Assembly (NCBI GenBank): GCA_019312695.1
Contig: JAFDCT010000194.1
Coordinates: 1-5,244, forward strand
Reading direction: 5' to 3'
Origin: Deltaproteobacteria bacterium
GTDB taxonomy: Bacteria; Desulfobacterota; Desulfobulbia; Desulfobulbales; BM004
DNA length: 5,244 nt
A program made the position numbers and the translations under genes. Shown piece after piece: positions 4,846 to 5,244 of the stretch. How positions within the stretch are numbered: the stretch's first letter is position 1; every line of letters begins with the position of its first letter. The notes below the pieces were generated by a model that saw nothing but the letters and a program-made list of their open reading frames with translations, did no database searches and had not been told where the DNA came from.

Positions 4846-5244
4846 ATGCAGATTATATATCCATTGTCTGATATGACCTGCTGGTCAAGGGAAACTATTA
4901 CAAGCGGCAAATCCATAGCCCTGGTGCCTACCATGGGCTATTTTCATGAAGGTCATTTGAGCCTGATGCGACTCGCCGCGCAGGTGGCTGACAAAGTCGT
5001 TGTAAGCCTTTTTGTCAATTCCCTGCAATTTGGACCAGCTGAAGATCTGAACAGATATCCCCGGGATCTGGAGCGGGATACCAGAATGGCTGAGAACGAA
5101 AAAGTGGATATTTTGTTCGTGCCGGCTGAAGAGGATATGTATACAGCTGATTTTAATGCCCGTGTCACAGTGGGAAGAATAACAGATACCCTGTGCGGCC
5201 GGCAGAGGCCGGGTCATTTTGAGGGGGTGACAACAGTTGTGGCG
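4846..5244 (+). CDS. panC: Pantothenate synthetase (pantoate-beta-alanine ligase), 5' part
   Basis: PanC joins D-pantoate and beta-alanine using ATP, via a pantoyl-adenylate, in the last step of pantothenate (CoA precursor) synthesis in the cytoplasm. The first 133 of an expected 280 or so residues are present, running in frame to the window end. Visible motifs are LVPTMGYFHEGHLSL (26-40) with the HIGH-like H34/H37, SLFVNSLQF (54-62) with N58 and Q61, RYPRDLERD (70-78) and RPGHFEGVTTVV (121-132). Ser59 replaces the proline usual in the FVNPxQF motif. The ATG lies 14 bp after the TPR frame's TAA, with no clear Shine-Dalgarno, which suggests coupling to the upstream gene; a later ATG at codon 10 is less likely because it would remove the first beta strand. 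Confidence 0.95.
   Translation, partial: MQIIYPLSDMTCWSRETITSGKSIALVPTMGYFHEGHLSLMRLAAQVADKVVVSLFVNSLQFGPAEDLNRYPRDLERDTRMAENEKVDILFVPAEEDMYTADFNARVTVGRITDTLCGRQRPGHFEGVTTVVA

Noticed and set aside
4885..5217. Minus-strand frames opposite panC
   Set aside because: PanC motifs on the plus strand are clear; the opposite frames show no recognisable protein.

Overview
The window holds the integrase-proximal end of an integrated mobile element (about 1-2424) joined to ordinary chromosomal genes (about 2403-5244). Gene content and style suggest a Gram-negative bacterium: a YfgM-like single-pass TPR protein next to panC, and a 459-residue XseA. A Desulfobacterota (deltaproteobacterial) host is my best guess, but it rests on general resemblance, not on a decisive marker.

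Left part, mobile element, all genes on the minus strand. Reading from the right border inward: a tyrosine recombinase (958-2184) with its own promoter, a small protein of unknown function overlapping it by 4 bp (467-961), a gap of 161 bp, a 68-residue excisionase/AlpA-like DNA-binding protein (99-305), and the first 32 codons of another gene (97 to 1) that starts one base after the excisionase stop. The excisionase leader can fold so that its Shine-Dalgarno sequence is paired, and the same hairpin is followed by a run of T, so it could also act as a terminator.

Junction. At 2375-2424 the plus strand carries the 3' half of a proline-type tRNA (anticodon arm, variable loop, T arm, 3' acceptor strand and encoded CCA) with no 5' half. 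This is the footprint of integration into a tRNA gene. The intact tRNA should lie beyond the left edge of the window, at the other end of the element. Between the tRNA remnant and the integrase start are two pairs of one heptamer (TTCTACC and its complement). The copies in each pair are exactly 11 bp apart and the two pairs are in opposite orientation. These look like arm-type integrase binding sites, and the integrase promoter lies between them.

Right part, chromosome. xseA (exonuclease VII large subunit, minus strand) converges on the tRNA remnant and ends inside it: its stop codon lies in the T loop. A 317-bp divergent intergenic region with several small palindromes separates xseA from a plus-strand pair. 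The first of the pair is a membrane-anchored TPR protein gene interrupted by one in-frame TGA at a position where TPRs normally have glycine. The second is the start of panC (pantothenate synthetase), cut by the window end. No CRISPR array, complete RNA gene or insertion sequence is visible. The best candidates for new biology are the compact attachment-site/regulatory module and the structured excisionase leader.
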